The position numbers and the translations under genes were made by a program. DNA of 64,000 bases from Taibaiella sp965229095 (GTDB lineage Bacteria; Bacteroidota; Bacteroidia; Chitinophagales; Chitinophagaceae): assembly GCA_965229095.1 (NCBI GenBank), contig OZ245855.1:3348001-3412000 (forward strand), given 5' to 3'. Positions within the stretch are counted from its first letter, which is position 1, and every line of letters starts with the position of its first letter. Shown piece by piece: positions 37,267 through 46,286 of the stretch. The notes beneath the pieces were generated by a model. The model worked only from the letters and a program-made list of their open reading frames with translations, was not told where the DNA came from and ran no database searches.

Positions 37267-38703
37267 TTAATGCCCACTTTTTATTTTGCCGATGCTATCC
37301 AGCACAGCAGGGCCGTACAGGGAATCGAGCGAAACAAAGTTTTCCTTTATTTTCCCGAAATATGGGGACAAGGAAATAGGTTTCCCATTGTGGTGCTCAT
37401 TAAGTTGGGCGGCATTACCATCTATGATAATGCGCACTGCCGAATCGGGTCCGGTCATAGCCGAAAGCAGGGAGGATTCACAATTGGAAGCCCAGTAGGA
37501 ATACTGGATCCCATAGATCTTGTGGCTCTCCGCCAGGGTAGCATTGCGGATACCGGACCGGTGCATGAGGCCAATATACTGCCGGTACCAGTCCAGGCGT
37601 CCGGTAAAGAAATCGTGGTTGTCGTATATCTTGCCAAAAGAAACCCCGAAGATCACCAGCAGGCAGGCGGCCCGCAAACGGTTATTTCGCAAAAGAACGG
37701 GCGCTGCCGTAGCAAAGGCCAAAGCCACAAAAAAGGGGACCGGCTGGTACAAATGCTCCGGGTAATGATCGTAAGGCCAGGCCTTGAAGGATACGGTAAC
37801 CAGGAGCCAGAAACCGGATAGGATGCCACCGAAGAAAAGCAAGGTCAGCCATTGCTTTCTTCTGGCATAGAACACCAGGAGCAGTAATACCAGGGCCAGC
37901 AGGATAAAGTAATCGCCGGTAAGCGCCTTAAGTGCTCCTTTTCCCAGCAACGAATCGAAATAAGTGCTGACGGGCGCTTTAAAGTTGGCCAGCCCCTCTT
38001 TCCGCTGCTCATCGTAGCTGGTGGCGCCCACCATGGCTTTGAAGAAATGCTCCTTGATAAAATGTGCTGCCAGCGCCAGCGCCGGCGGTAAAAGAAAGAT
38101 ACGTTTTCGGGTAACCGGATGATTCAGGAACAACCAGGCCGACCAGGCAAAATAGACATAAAGCGCCAGCGGATGGGAAAAAATGATCGTAGCGACTATA
38201 GGTATGGATACCAGAAAGAACAAGCCCGGGCCTGGCTTTTCCCTGCCACAATACCACAGCACAAAGGCATGGTACAACAGCAACAGGCAAAGCCCCATCT
38301 GGAATTCGGTAACAGGGTAATAAAAGACCCAGGCATCCATCAATATGTAGAACAGGATAATGGCCAGGGCTATCTCTTTGTTTCGGAACACCCGCAGGCA
38401 GATAAAGCTGCTGACCAAAGGGATCAGAATACAATTGATGGAATAGAGGTAAATAACTGTCTTTAGGGAAAAACCCGCCGCCACACCTGTCAGGGGTAAT
38501 ATTTGCGACAACAAGCAGATAAACCGGTTAGTAGCGATATAGGGATGTCCTGTATCGGCCAGGGTATAGAGATAGACGGCGGTATCGGTAAAAATAACCC
38601 GCTCCGGCGCAAACCAGATGGCCAATACCAACAGTACCAGTGCTGCCAGGCCAAGCACTGGCAGGCTGGGGTCAAAAGTGCGGCTCCGTTTATCGTGCTC
38701 CAT
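37267..38703 (-). CDS. Polytopic membrane protein of unknown function
   Basis: 478 residues with about ten hydrophobic segments (for example VLGLAALVLLVLAIWFA, IALAIILFYILMDAWVFYY, FFLVSIPIVATIIF) and a hydrophilic C-terminal ~120 residues. The large first loop with NRFICL and the arrangement of helices resemble the GT-C type of membrane glycosyltransferases in a general way, but no catalytic DD/DE motif could be fixed. I leave the function open. Preceded by an exact -7 box at 38722-38729 (minus). Confidence 0.7.
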   Translation of the reverse strand: MEHDKRSRTFDPSLPVLGLAALVLLVLAIWFAPERVIFTDTAVYLYTLADTGHPYIATNRFICLLSQILPLTGVAAGFSLKTVIYLYSINCILIPLVSSFICLRVFRNKEIALAIILFYILMDAWVFYYPVTEFQMGLCLLLLYHAFVLWYCGREKPGPGLFFLVSIPIVATIIFSHPLALYVYFAWSAWLFLNHPVTRKRIFLLPPALALAAHFIKEHFFKAMVGATSYDEQRKEGLANFKAPVSTYFDSLLGKGALKALTGDYFILLALVLLLLVFYARRKQWLTLLFFGGILSGFWLLVTVSFKAWPYDHYPEHLYQPVPFFVALAFATAAPVLLRNNRLRAACLLVIFGVSFGKIYDNHDFFTGRLDWYRQYIGLMHRSGIRNATLAESHKIYGIQYSYWASNCESSLLSAMTGPDSAVRIIIDGNAAQLNEHHNGKPISLSPYFGKIKENFVSLDSLYGPAVLDSIGKIKSGH

Positions 38704-38721
38704 AGTGATTCAGACAGGCCG

Positions 38722-38729
38722 CAAAGATA
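38722..38729 (-). promoter_or_regulatory. Promoter -7 box of the membrane protein gene
   Basis: TATCTTTG on the minus strand, 18 bases before the ATG at 38703. Confidence 0.5.
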
Positions 38730-38846
38730 ATTAAAGAAAGTACTCCCACTTTGCTTTAACGAGGAACGGATCAGTACTACAAATTCGTTGAAAAGTACCA
38801 CAAAGCTGTTTGCCACCGGCCTACCTTTAACAGCAAATAAAGCCTT

Positions 38847-39257
38847 ATGGAACAGAAACCGCCTTTACCACCGTTCACCTGGGAAACGGCAACCCTGAAA
38901 GTACAAATGGCAGAAGATGCCTGGAACAGCCGCGATCCGGAAAGGGTATCGCTGGCTTATACGATGGATACCGAATGGCGCAACCGCTCCGAGTTTATCA
39001 ACGGCCGCGCGGCCGTGGTGCAGTTTCTCCGGGGAAAATGGGAAAGAGAATTGCATTATAAGCTCAAAAAAGAGCTTTGGGCTTTCCGGGACAACAGGAT
39101 TGCCGTACGATTCGAATATGAATACCAGGATGCTTCGGGGCAATGGTACCGTGCTTATGGCAACGAGAATTGGGAATTTGACGGCAATGGACTGATGCAG
39201 AAAAGGTATGCCAGCATCAATGATCTTGCTATTACCGAGGCCGAGCGGAGATTGTGA
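38847..39257 (+). CDS. DUF1348 (NTF2-like fold) protein
   Basis: 136 residues. Strong match to DUF1348: YTMDTEWRNRSEFINGR, VQFLRGKWERELHYKL, ELWAFRDNRIAVRFEYEY, YGNENWEFDGNGLMQKRYAS and INDLAI. These form an NTF2-like cone with an internal pocket; function is unknown although many are annotated as SnoaL-like. A single-mismatch -7 box TACCTTTA lies at 38822-38829. Monocistronic, ends at a strong terminator. Confidence 0.9.
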   Translation: MEQKPPLPPFTWETATLKVQMAEDAWNSRDPERVSLAYTMDTEWRNRSEFINGRAAVVQFLRGKWERELHYKLKKELWAFRDNRIAVRFEYEYQDASGQWYRAYGNENWEFDGNGLMQKRYASINDLAITEAERRL

Positions 39258-39272
39258 TCTCCAGGACATAAA

Positions 39273-39303
39273 AAAGCCGCCTTAATGATTTTAAGGCGGC
39301 TTT
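39273..39303. terminator. Bidirectional terminator between DUF1348 gene and infB
   Basis: Perfect 13-pair stem AAAGCCGCCTTAA with complement and 5-base loop; A and T tracts on both sides. Confidence 0.92.
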
Positions 39304-39320
39304 CGTGTATCTGTTAACCC

Positions 39321-42300
39321 TTAGGCTAATTTACGTTTTACTTCTACTTCTTCGTATCCTTCCAGCACATCGCCCACCTGGATATCGTTGTAGTTCTTCA
39401 CCATCAGACCACACTCGTAGCCTGCGTTTACTTCCTTCACATCGTCTTTGAAACGTTTCAGTGAAGCCAGCTCGCCGGTGTGTACCACGATACCGTCGCG
39501 GATGATATTGATCCTGGTGTTCCGGGTAAATTTACCATCCAGCACATAGCAACCTGCGATAGAACCTACGCCGCTGATCTTGTACACTTCGCGTACTTCG
39601 ATATTGCCCACCACTTTTTTCTCCAGTGTTGGTTCCAGCATACCTTCCATCGCGGCCTTGATCTCGGCAATCGCATCGTAGATGATGGAGTAGTAACGGA
39701 TCTCGATATTTTCCTGCTCCGCAAGCTTGGCGGCTTGTGGCGAAGGACGTACCTGGAAGCCCAGCATAATGGCATCGGATGCGCTGGCCAGCATCACATC
39801 GCTTTCCGTGATCTGACCCACACCTTTCAATACCACATTCACTACTACTTCTTCGGTAGACAGTTTCTGCAGGGAGTCACTCAGGGCCTCGGCAGAACCA
39901 TCGAAGTCGGCCTTGATGATAACGTTAAGCTCTTTAAAGTTACCCAGTGCCAAACGACGGCCGATCTCTTCGAGCGTAAGGTGCTTACGACTCCGCAAGC
40001 CTTGCTCACGCATGATCTGCGCACGGTGGCTGGCCAGGTTCTTGGCTTCCGACTCGTCGGCATATACTTTGAATTTCTCACCAGCCTGCGGCGCACCATT
40101 CAGACCCAGCACCTGTACTGGTGTAGAAGGGCCTGCTGTGCTGATCTTCTGTCCGCGTTCGTTGAACATGGCTTTGATCTTACCGAAGTACTGACCGGAA
40201 ACGATCATATCGCCTGCGTTCAGCGTACCGGCCTGTACCAATACCGTAGATACATAACCACGGCCTTTGTCCAGCGAAGCCTCGATGGTAGAACCGGTCG
40301 CAGCTTTGTTCGGGTTGGCTGTCAGCTCAAGCAATTCTGCTTCCAGCAATATTTTCTCCAGCAGGAGGTCGATATTCGTTCCTTTCTTGGCCGAGATTTC
40401 CTGGCTCTGGTATTTACCACCCCAGTCTTCTACCAGGATATTCATGGCAGAAAGCTGTTCTTTAATCTTTTCAGGGTTGGCACCTTCCCTATCCATCTTA
40501 TTGATCGCAAAGATCATAGGCAGGTTAGCGGCCTGCGCATGCGAGATCGCCTCTTTGGTCTGCGGCATGATCGCATCGTCCGCGGCAATTACGATTACGG
40601 CAATATCCGCAGCTTTCGCACCACGGGCACGCATCGCGGTAAACGCTTCGTGACCTGGCGTATCGAGGAAGGCGATTTCTTTACCGGATTCGGTAGTTAC
40701 TTTATAGGCACCGATGTGCTGCGTGATACCACCGGCCTCACCGGCTACCACGCTTGCATTACGGATGTAATCCAGCAATGAGGTCTTACCGTGATCGACG
40801 TGACCCATGATGGTTACGATCGGCGCACGGGGCTCCAGGTCAGCCGGATCATCAACGTCTTCTTCTTCCTCGTCGGTACCTTCTTCCAGGTTGATGAATT
40901 GCACTTCACGGTCAAATTCGCTGGCCACCAGTTCGATTACTTCGGCATCAAGACGCTGGTTAATGGAAACCATGATACCCAGGCTCATACATTTGCTGAT
41001 GATGTCAGCAAAGCTTACATCCAGCAGGTTGGCCAATTCGCTTACCGAGATAAATTCGGTAACCTGTATGATGCTGCCATCATTGGCTTGCTCTGCAGCA
41101 GCACGTTTTTCGGCCATTTCCTCCCGTTTGTTACGGCGGTATTTGGCTTTAAGATTTTTATTCCTGGCACCACCACCGGAAAGCTTAGCCTGCGTTTCCC
41201 GGATTTTATCCTGGATTGCTTTAGCATCGATTTCCTGGTCTGCGGCAGGTACCGGTCTTCCGGTATTGGGCCTGCGGTTATCGTTGTTACGGTTTTGACC
41301 ACCTTGATAACCACCACCCGGACGGTTATCTCGGCGCTGGTGCTGACCACCGCCCTGGCCTTGCTGACCACCCTGACCTTGCGGGCGGTTATTGTTGTTA
41401 CGGTTGCCTTGTTGTCCGCCCTGTCCCTGCTGATGGCCGCCGGTGCCGCCACCTTGCCTTTGCTGATGTCCCTGGCCGGTTCCGGTCTCCGGCTTTTTGC
41501 CTTCGAGCGGAATGCGTTTGCGTTTGCGTTTATCTTTACGCTCCTGCTTACCACCAACCGTATTTACCGGTAATTCGATTTTACCGATAATTTTAGGGCC
41601 CTCCAGTTTGGGGGCTTTCATTTCAATATGTTCCGGTACATCCTCTTCTGGTGCTTCCGCTTTCTTGGTTTCGGTAACCACCGGAGGCACTACGGGCGGC
41701 TGTACTTCAGGCGCTGCCTTGGGCTCTTCTTTTTGTGGCACTACGGCTTCGGGCTCCGCTGCTTTTTGCACCGGGGCTTCCACCTTGGGCTGTGGCTGCT
41801 CTTCCTTCTTCGGTTCTTCTTTTTTCTTGGCAGGTGCACCTTTCTTGGGCCTTGTGCTGAGGTTGATATCGTCAAGGTTAATTTTACCTTGTACTTTAGG
41901 CCCCTCCAGCTTGGGCGACTGCATTTCGATATGCCCGGCTTCCTGGGGCTCTTCGGCTACAGGTGGCGGCGTTACTGCCTGTGGTTTTTCTACAGGCGGT
42001 TCCGGCTGTTGTACGGGAGCGGGTTCCGGCGCAGGTTTTTCGGCTACAGGCGGAAGAGGAGCGGGTTCCGGTTGCGGTTCGGGCTGCGCTGCTTCCTGCT
42101 TAGGTTCTTCCTTAACGGCAGGTTTCTCTGCTTTCTTAGGCTCTTCCTTTTTATCTTTTGCCGTAATGTCGAGCTGCTCTTGTGACTTATTCAGGCCCTC
42201 GATCAGGGAGCCTTTGGGCAGGGCAATGGAATCGCTTTTGCGCTTTACTGCCCTGTCGCTTGCAAATTCGTTTTGCAGCGATTCGTACATTTCTTCATTC

Positions 42301-42431
42301 AGCTTTGCAGTAGGTTTGCTTGCGTCTATCTCAAACCCCTTCCCTTTCAGAAACTCGACAAGTGTTTCCTTTCCGATGTTAAATTCCTTGGCCGCGGCCA
42401 ATAATCGTGGTGTATTTGTTCCTATGGACAT
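39321..42431 (-). CDS. infB: Translation initiation factor IF-2
   Basis: 1036 residues. The N terminus has the IF2_N winged segment (LLAAAKEFNIGKETLVEFL), then a ~420-residue low-complexity region: Pro/Glu/Lys-rich, two copies of a HIEMxxPKLEGPK unit (near 169 and 270) and a Gln/Gly/Asn-rich stretch near 320-390. A second IF2_N region follows, then the GTPase with GHVDHGKT near 540, DTPGHEAF and NKMD, and the C-terminal beta-barrel domains. Brings fMet-tRNA to the 30S subunit. It is last in rimP-nusA-infB, after a 185-base gap with its own -7 box. Confidence 0.97.
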   Translation of the reverse strand: MSIGTNTPRLLAAAKEFNIGKETLVEFLKGKGFEIDASKPTAKLNEEMYESLQNEFASDRAVKRKSDSIALPKGSLIEGLNKSQEQLDITAKDKKEEPKKAEKPAVKEEPKQEAAQPEPQPEPAPLPPVAEKPAPEPAPVQQPEPPVEKPQAVTPPPVAEEPQEAGHIEMQSPKLEGPKVQGKINLDDINLSTRPKKGAPAKKKEEPKKEEQPQPKVEAPVQKAAEPEAVVPQKEEPKAAPEVQPPVVPPVVTETKKAEAPEEDVPEHIEMKAPKLEGPKIIGKIELPVNTVGGKQERKDKRKRKRIPLEGKKPETGTGQGHQQRQGGGTGGHQQGQGGQQGNRNNNNRPQGQGGQQGQGGGQHQRRDNRPGGGYQGGQNRNNDNRRPNTGRPVPAADQEIDAKAIQDKIRETQAKLSGGGARNKNLKAKYRRNKREEMAEKRAAAEQANDGSIIQVTEFISVSELANLLDVSFADIISKCMSLGIMVSINQRLDAEVIELVASEFDREVQFINLEEGTDEEEEDVDDPADLEPRAPIVTIMGHVDHGKTSLLDYIRNASVVAGEAGGITQHIGAYKVTTESGKEIAFLDTPGHEAFTAMRARGAKAADIAVIVIAADDAIMPQTKEAISHAQAANLPMIFAINKMDREGANPEKIKEQLSAMNILVEDWGGKYQSQEISAKKGTNIDLLLEKILLEAELLELTANPNKAATGSTIEASLDKGRGYVSTVLVQAGTLNAGDMIVSGQYFGKIKAMFNERGQKISTAGPSTPVQVLGLNGAPQAGEKFKVYADESEAKNLASHRAQIMREQGLRSRKHLTLEEIGRRLALGNFKELNVIIKADFDGSAEALSDSLQKLSTEEVVVNVVLKGVGQITESDVMLASASDAIMLGFQVRPSPQAAKLAEQENIEIRYYSIIYDAIAEIKAAMEGMLEPTLEKKVVGNIEVREVYKISGVGSIAGCYVLDGKFTRNTRINIIRDGIVVHTGELASLKRFKDDVKEVNAGYECGLMVKNYNDIQVGDVLEGYEEVEVKRKLA

Positions 42432-42556
42432 TCTTTAATTAGCTTTCAACCTTTTTCGGGCTATAGGGTCTTATCCCTCCAGCAATTTTTATTTATAATA
42501 GCCCGTCTTTAGTCCGGTTGAAAACCAAAGAGAGCCTAACTTATTGTCTGGACTTG

Positions 42557-42564
42557 CAAATGTA
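42557..42564 (-). promoter_or_regulatory. Possible internal promoter of infB
   Basis: TACATTTG on the minus strand, an exact -7 match in the 185-base nusA-infB gap, 126 bases ahead of infB. No -33 element was seen. Confidence 0.4.
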
Positions 42565-42616
42565 GTTAATTTCCCTACTGTTGCAGTATCCTGGATATTT
42601 AAATAATGCCGAATTG

Positions 42617-43873
42617 TTATGCTTCGTTTCCATCATCTTCGAATTCGGCTTCCAATATGCGGCGTACGTCGCGCACGGTTTCTTCTTCAAGATCGGTGCG
42701 GCGAACCAGCTCTTCGACTGAAAGATCCAGTACGCTAAGGGCAGTATCGCAACCCACTTTCTTGAATTCACTGATTACCCATTCTTCAATTTCATCGCTG
42801 AATTCTTCCAGATCGATGTCAAAATCGGCAGATTCTTTAATGTCGCGGAATACATCGATGCTGTAACCGGTCAATTGCTGCGCCAGTTTGATATTGACGC
42901 CTTTTTTACCGATAGCCAGGGAAACCTGGTCGGTATCCATATATACATCTACGTGGTGTTTTTCGGCATTCACGTCGATGCGGTTCACTTTGGCCGGCGT
43001 TAAAGCACGCTGGATCAGCAACTGGTTATTGGCTGTATAGTTGATGATATCAATGTTCTCGTTGTGCAATTCCCTTACGATACCATGGATACGGCTACCT
43101 TTCATCCCTACGCAGGCGCCCACCGGGTCGATGCGGTCGTCGTAGCTTTCTACGGCTACTTTGGCGCGTTCGCCTGGCTCTCTTACGATCTTTTTCACCG
43201 TGATCAGGCCATCGAGTATTTCCGGTACTTCTATTTCCAGTAATTTTTCCAGGAAAGAAGGATGCGTACGGCTCAGGATGATCACCGGCGTATTGTTGCG
43301 CATTTCCACTTTCTTTACTACCGCGCGGATGGGCTCTCCTTTTTTGAAGAAATCGCCGGGGATCTGCTCCGATTTCGGCAACAACAATTCGTTGTTATCG
43401 TCATCGAGGAGCATCAGTTCTTTCCGCCATATCTGGTACACTTCACCGGTAATGATCTCGCCTACACGGTCGGCGTATTTCTGCAATAAACCATTTTTCT
43501 TCAGGTCGCTGATACGGGCAGCCAGGGTTTGCTTAGCAGCCAGGATAGCCCTGCGTCCAAAATCAAAAACATTCACTTCTTCGTATAACTCTTCTCCCAC
43601 AGCATAATCCGGATCCAACTTCAGCGCTTCAGCCAGCTCTACTTCGGCCAGATCATCTTCCGAAAATCCGTCTTCAACGATAATACGGCGGCGGAAGATC
43701 TCCAGGTCACCGGTCTGATCGTTTACGATAACGTCAAAATTCTCATCGGAACCGTATTTCTTACGCAATAATGTTTTGAATACGTCTTCCAACACCTTCA
43801 TAAGCGTGGGGCGGTCGATATTTTCCGCCTCTTTAAAATCCTGGAAGGATTCGATAAGGTTGATACTTGCCAT
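42617..43873 (-). CDS. nusA: Transcription termination/antitermination factor NusA
   Basis: 418 residues: NusA N-terminal RNA-polymerase-binding domain (to about 125), S1 domain (about 130-200, VGEIITGEVYQIW), two KH domains (GACVGMKGSRIHGIVREL; SLAIGKKGVNIKLAQQLTGY) and a short acidic C-terminal helical tail with ELVRRTDLEEETVRDVRRIL. It controls pausing, termination and antitermination. Middle gene of the operon, 74 bases after rimP. Confidence 0.96.
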   Translation of the reverse strand: MASINLIESFQDFKEAENIDRPTLMKVLEDVFKTLLRKKYGSDENFDVIVNDQTGDLEIFRRRIIVEDGFSEDDLAEVELAEALKLDPDYAVGEELYEEVNVFDFGRRAILAAKQTLAARISDLKKNGLLQKYADRVGEIITGEVYQIWRKELMLLDDDNNELLLPKSEQIPGDFFKKGEPIRAVVKKVEMRNNTPVIILSRTHPSFLEKLLEIEVPEILDGLITVKKIVREPGERAKVAVESYDDRIDPVGACVGMKGSRIHGIVRELHNENIDIINYTANNQLLIQRALTPAKVNRIDVNAEKHHVDVYMDTDQVSLAIGKKGVNIKLAQQLTGYSIDVFRDIKESADFDIDLEEFSDEIEEWVISEFKKVGCDTALSVLDLSVEELVRRTDLEEETVRDVRRILEAEFEDDGNEA

Positions 43874-43947
43874 TTTATTACATATTAAGTAAAAAGAATC
43901 AAGTGCAAAGTCCTTGCTCCAGCCTCTTTAATTGCTACTCTTTAATT

Positions 43948-44409
43948 TTAGAAACTTATTTGTACTACTGTTTTTTTAATATCTGCAAAAGGGATCACGG
44001 TGTCCTGCTTCTCTTTTTTCTTGCCTACCGTTTCCTCTATCGTTACTTCATGTTCATCTGCGTCTTTCAGCACACCTTCCAGCACTTTACCTTCTTCTAC
44101 CAGCGTAATTTCCACCTTGCGGCCTATGTTCTTCTTATACTGGCGCAGGAATTTCAGGGGTTCGTCTACTCCCGAGCTGCTTACTTCCAGGGAAAAATCG
44201 CCATCGGGGAATAAACTGCTTTCTTCCAATTGCTTGTACAACGACCGGTTAATCTTGGATACCGCGTCGATAGTAACCCCGTTATCGCCGTCCAGGAAGA
44301 TCTTGATATTATTGGTCGGTTTAATTTTCAGGTCTACCAGGAACAAAGCCGAGCCTTCGATCAATGCCTCCAGCTTTTCCGTAACTTGCTGAATAATACT
44401 GTTTTCCAT
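43948..44409 (-). CDS. rimP: Ribosome maturation factor RimP
   Basis: 153 residues, typical for the family. N-terminal alpha/beta domain with LFLVDLKIKPTNNIKIFLDGDNGVTID and EVSSSGVDEPLKF, then a small C-terminal SH3-like domain (GRKVEITLVEEGKVLEGVLKDAD). Needed for 30S subunit assembly. Its position before nusA and infB is conserved across bacteria. The leader contains a terminator-like hairpin. Confidence 0.95.
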   Translation of the reverse strand: MENSIIQQVTEKLEALIEGSALFLVDLKIKPTNNIKIFLDGDNGVTIDAVSKINRSLYKQLEESSLFPDGDFSLEVSSSGVDEPLKFLRQYKKNIGRKVEITLVEEGKVLEGVLKDADEHEVTIEETVGKKKEKQDTVIPFADIKKTVVQISF

Positions 44410-44447
44410 TACATTTAAAAACGAAGCGCTTTGCTTCAGATGCTACT

Positions 44448-44488
44448 TAAAAACGAAGAAGGGGGGCTTTGAGCCCCCTATATCTTCG
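44448..44488 (-). terminator. Terminator/attenuator hairpin in the rimP leader, after mqo
   Basis: Two-part stem: CGAAGA (44454-44459) with TCTTCG (44483-44488), and GGGGGCT (44462-44468) with AGCCCCC (44472-44478), then TTTTT on the minus strand (44449-44453). It lies downstream of a promoter, so it can end mqo transcripts and also attenuate rimP-nusA-infB. A second, smaller hairpin GAAGC/GCTTC at 44423-44437 is also followed by T residues. Confidence 0.7.
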
Positions 44489-44498
44489 AAAATCCTGG

Positions 44499-44533
44499 CA
44501 AAGATAAGTACTTTTTATATAAAAAACATCAAA
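44499..44533 (-). promoter_or_regulatory. Promoter of rimP-nusA-infB
   Basis: TTTG (44530-44533), 23 A+T-rich bases, TATCTTTG (44499-44506) on the minus strand. It starts a leader of about 85 bases that includes the hairpin at 44448-44488. Confidence 0.6.
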
Positions 44534-44562
44534 ACAGGGACAAAATCCTTCCCGGGAGCCAG

Positions 44563-46080
44563 CTACACCTCCGAATGGGCCATTTCGGGGTTCAGTTGCA
44601 GCACTTCCGTAGTCCAGCCCCGCACCTGTGCTATCAATTCCGGGTTATTGGCCAGGTGAAGACCGTAGGAAGGGATCATTTCTTTTAGCTTGGATTGCCA
44701 GGCTTCCGTCGCCATCTGTTCGGGGAAACATTGCTGCAGCAGGTCCAGCATTACAGAAACGGAGGTAGATGCACCGGGCGATGCACCCAGCAAAGCCGCG
44801 ATAGAGCCATCGGCGGCATGCACCAGTTCGGTACCGAACTCCAGGATACCATCGCCCTTTTCATCTTTTTTAATCACCTGCACCCTTTGCCCCGCTATAG
44901 CCAGCTCCCAGTCTTCCATTTTGGCATCGGGGTAAAATTCCTGCAGCAACTCCAGCTTTTCTTCCGGGGATAACCTTACCTGCTGGATCAGGTATTTGGT
45001 AAGCGGCATATTGTGCATACCTACCTGTAACATCGGCACTATATTGCTCAGTTTAATGGAAGAGGGCAGGTCCAGGTAAGAACCGTTTTTCAGGAATTTG
45101 GTAGAAAAACCGGCATAAGGCCCGAACAGCAGTTCTTTTTTGCCATTGATCATACGCGAATCCAGGTGCGGTACTGACATGGGCGGCGCGCCCACGGCGG
45201 CTTTGCCATATACCTTGGCATGATGCCTTTTGATCACCTCCGGATTGATGCAGCGCAGCCATTGACCACTTACAGGAAAACCGCCGTATCCCTTGGCTTC
45301 CGGGATATCCGATTTTTCCAGCAAATGCAAAGCCCCACCACCCGCGCCTATAAATACAAACCGCGCACGGATTTTGCGGCTTTCGTCGGTGGTGAGGTTC
45401 TTTACTTTAACCTCCCAGAAATTATCCTCTTTATTGCGTTCTACATCTTTTACTTCGTGGGCCACATGAATGCCCACCCCCGGCTGGTTGAAGAGGTAGC
45501 GGATCATAGACCAGGTAAGGGCCCCGAAGTTCACATCGGTACCGATATCCATCCTGGTAGCCGCCACTTTATCGGAAGGGTCGCGGTACTCCATCATCAG
45601 CGGAAACCACTTTTGCAGCGTTTCCGGGTCTTCGCTGTACTGCATGCCTTCAAACAAGGGATTCTGCGTAAGCGCCGCCACTCTTTTCTTCAGGAATGCC
45701 ATATCCTTTTCACCCCGTACAAAACTCATATGCGGTACCGGCTTTATAAAGCTGCTGTCCCGGAGCAGGCCCCGCTCCACCAGGTAAGCCCAGAATTGCT
45801 TCGACACTTCAAATTGTTCGTTGATCTTATAGGCTTTGGTACAATCCACGTGCCCATCTTCCTTTTCGGGCGTATAATTCATTTCGCAAAGGGCCGAATG
45901 GCCTGTACCTGCATTGTTCCAGGCGGCAGAGCTTTCGGCGGCAACCTCGTCCAGCCGTTCCAGCACTTCGATGGTCCAGCCGGGCTGCAATTGCCTTAAA
46001 AATACGCCGAGCGTAGCGCTCATAATGCCTGCTCCAATGAGTAAAACATCTACGGTTTGATCCCCTGCTTTTTTTGTCAT
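44563..46080 (-). CDS. mqo: Malate:quinone oxidoreductase
   Basis: 505 residues, full length. FAD-binding motif VLLIGAGIMSATLG near 13-26, then ERLDEVAAESSAAWNNAGTGHSALCEMNYTPE in pieces typical of Mqo (AAWNNAGTGHSA, CEMNYTP), MSFVRGEKD, LFGPYAGFSTKFL and GASPGASTSVSVML near the C terminus. Peripheral membrane enzyme that oxidises malate to oxaloacetate and passes electrons to menaquinone, in place of or beside malate dehydrogenase. A -7 box TAATTTTG lies at 46101-46108 (minus). Confidence 0.96.
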   Translation of the reverse strand: MTKKAGDQTVDVLLIGAGIMSATLGVFLRQLQPGWTIEVLERLDEVAAESSAAWNNAGTGHSALCEMNYTPEKEDGHVDCTKAYKINEQFEVSKQFWAYLVERGLLRDSSFIKPVPHMSFVRGEKDMAFLKKRVAALTQNPLFEGMQYSEDPETLQKWFPLMMEYRDPSDKVAATRMDIGTDVNFGALTWSMIRYLFNQPGVGIHVAHEVKDVERNKEDNFWEVKVKNLTTDESRKIRARFVFIGAGGGALHLLEKSDIPEAKGYGGFPVSGQWLRCINPEVIKRHHAKVYGKAAVGAPPMSVPHLDSRMINGKKELLFGPYAGFSTKFLKNGSYLDLPSSIKLSNIVPMLQVGMHNMPLTKYLIQQVRLSPEEKLELLQEFYPDAKMEDWELAIAGQRVQVIKKDEKGDGILEFGTELVHAADGSIAALLGASPGASTSVSVMLDLLQQCFPEQMATEAWQSKLKEMIPSYGLHLANNPELIAQVRGWTTEVLQLNPEMAHSEV

Positions 46081-46100
46081 TAGCTTGAATATTGAGGGTA

Positions 46101-46108
46101 CAAAATTA
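46101..46108 (-). promoter_or_regulatory. Promoter -7 box of mqo
   Basis: TAATTTTG on the minus strand, exact consensus, 20 bases before the ATG. Confidence 0.5.
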
Positions 46109-46255
46109 GAATTAACTGGTTGCTTAAAACCTCTTTTCCCTATCGATTCTTCTTATGTCAGCAGAAAATGACATTTATTAAAGCCAAAAGTTGTGCATCA
46201 CCCGTTACTATATCCTTATCGACACAGGTACTGCCCCCGATTATCTGAATTGTAT

Positions 46256-46263
46256 TACCTTTG
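46256..46263 (+). promoter_or_regulatory. Promoter -7 box of paaA
   Basis: TACCTTTG, exact consensus, 23 bases before the ATG at 46287. Its location rules out an upstream start at 46191. Confidence 0.5.
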
Positions 46264-46286
46264 GGTCTTATTCAAGTATTGTTTTT

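Noticed and set aside
39480..40781. 433-codon open frame opposite infB
   Set aside because: Antisense of a universally conserved gene; no recognisable features.
41280..41480. Short repeated units resembling a CRISPR or tandem repeat
   Set aside because: They are the coding sequence of the Gln/Gly-rich part of IF-2, without regular spacers.
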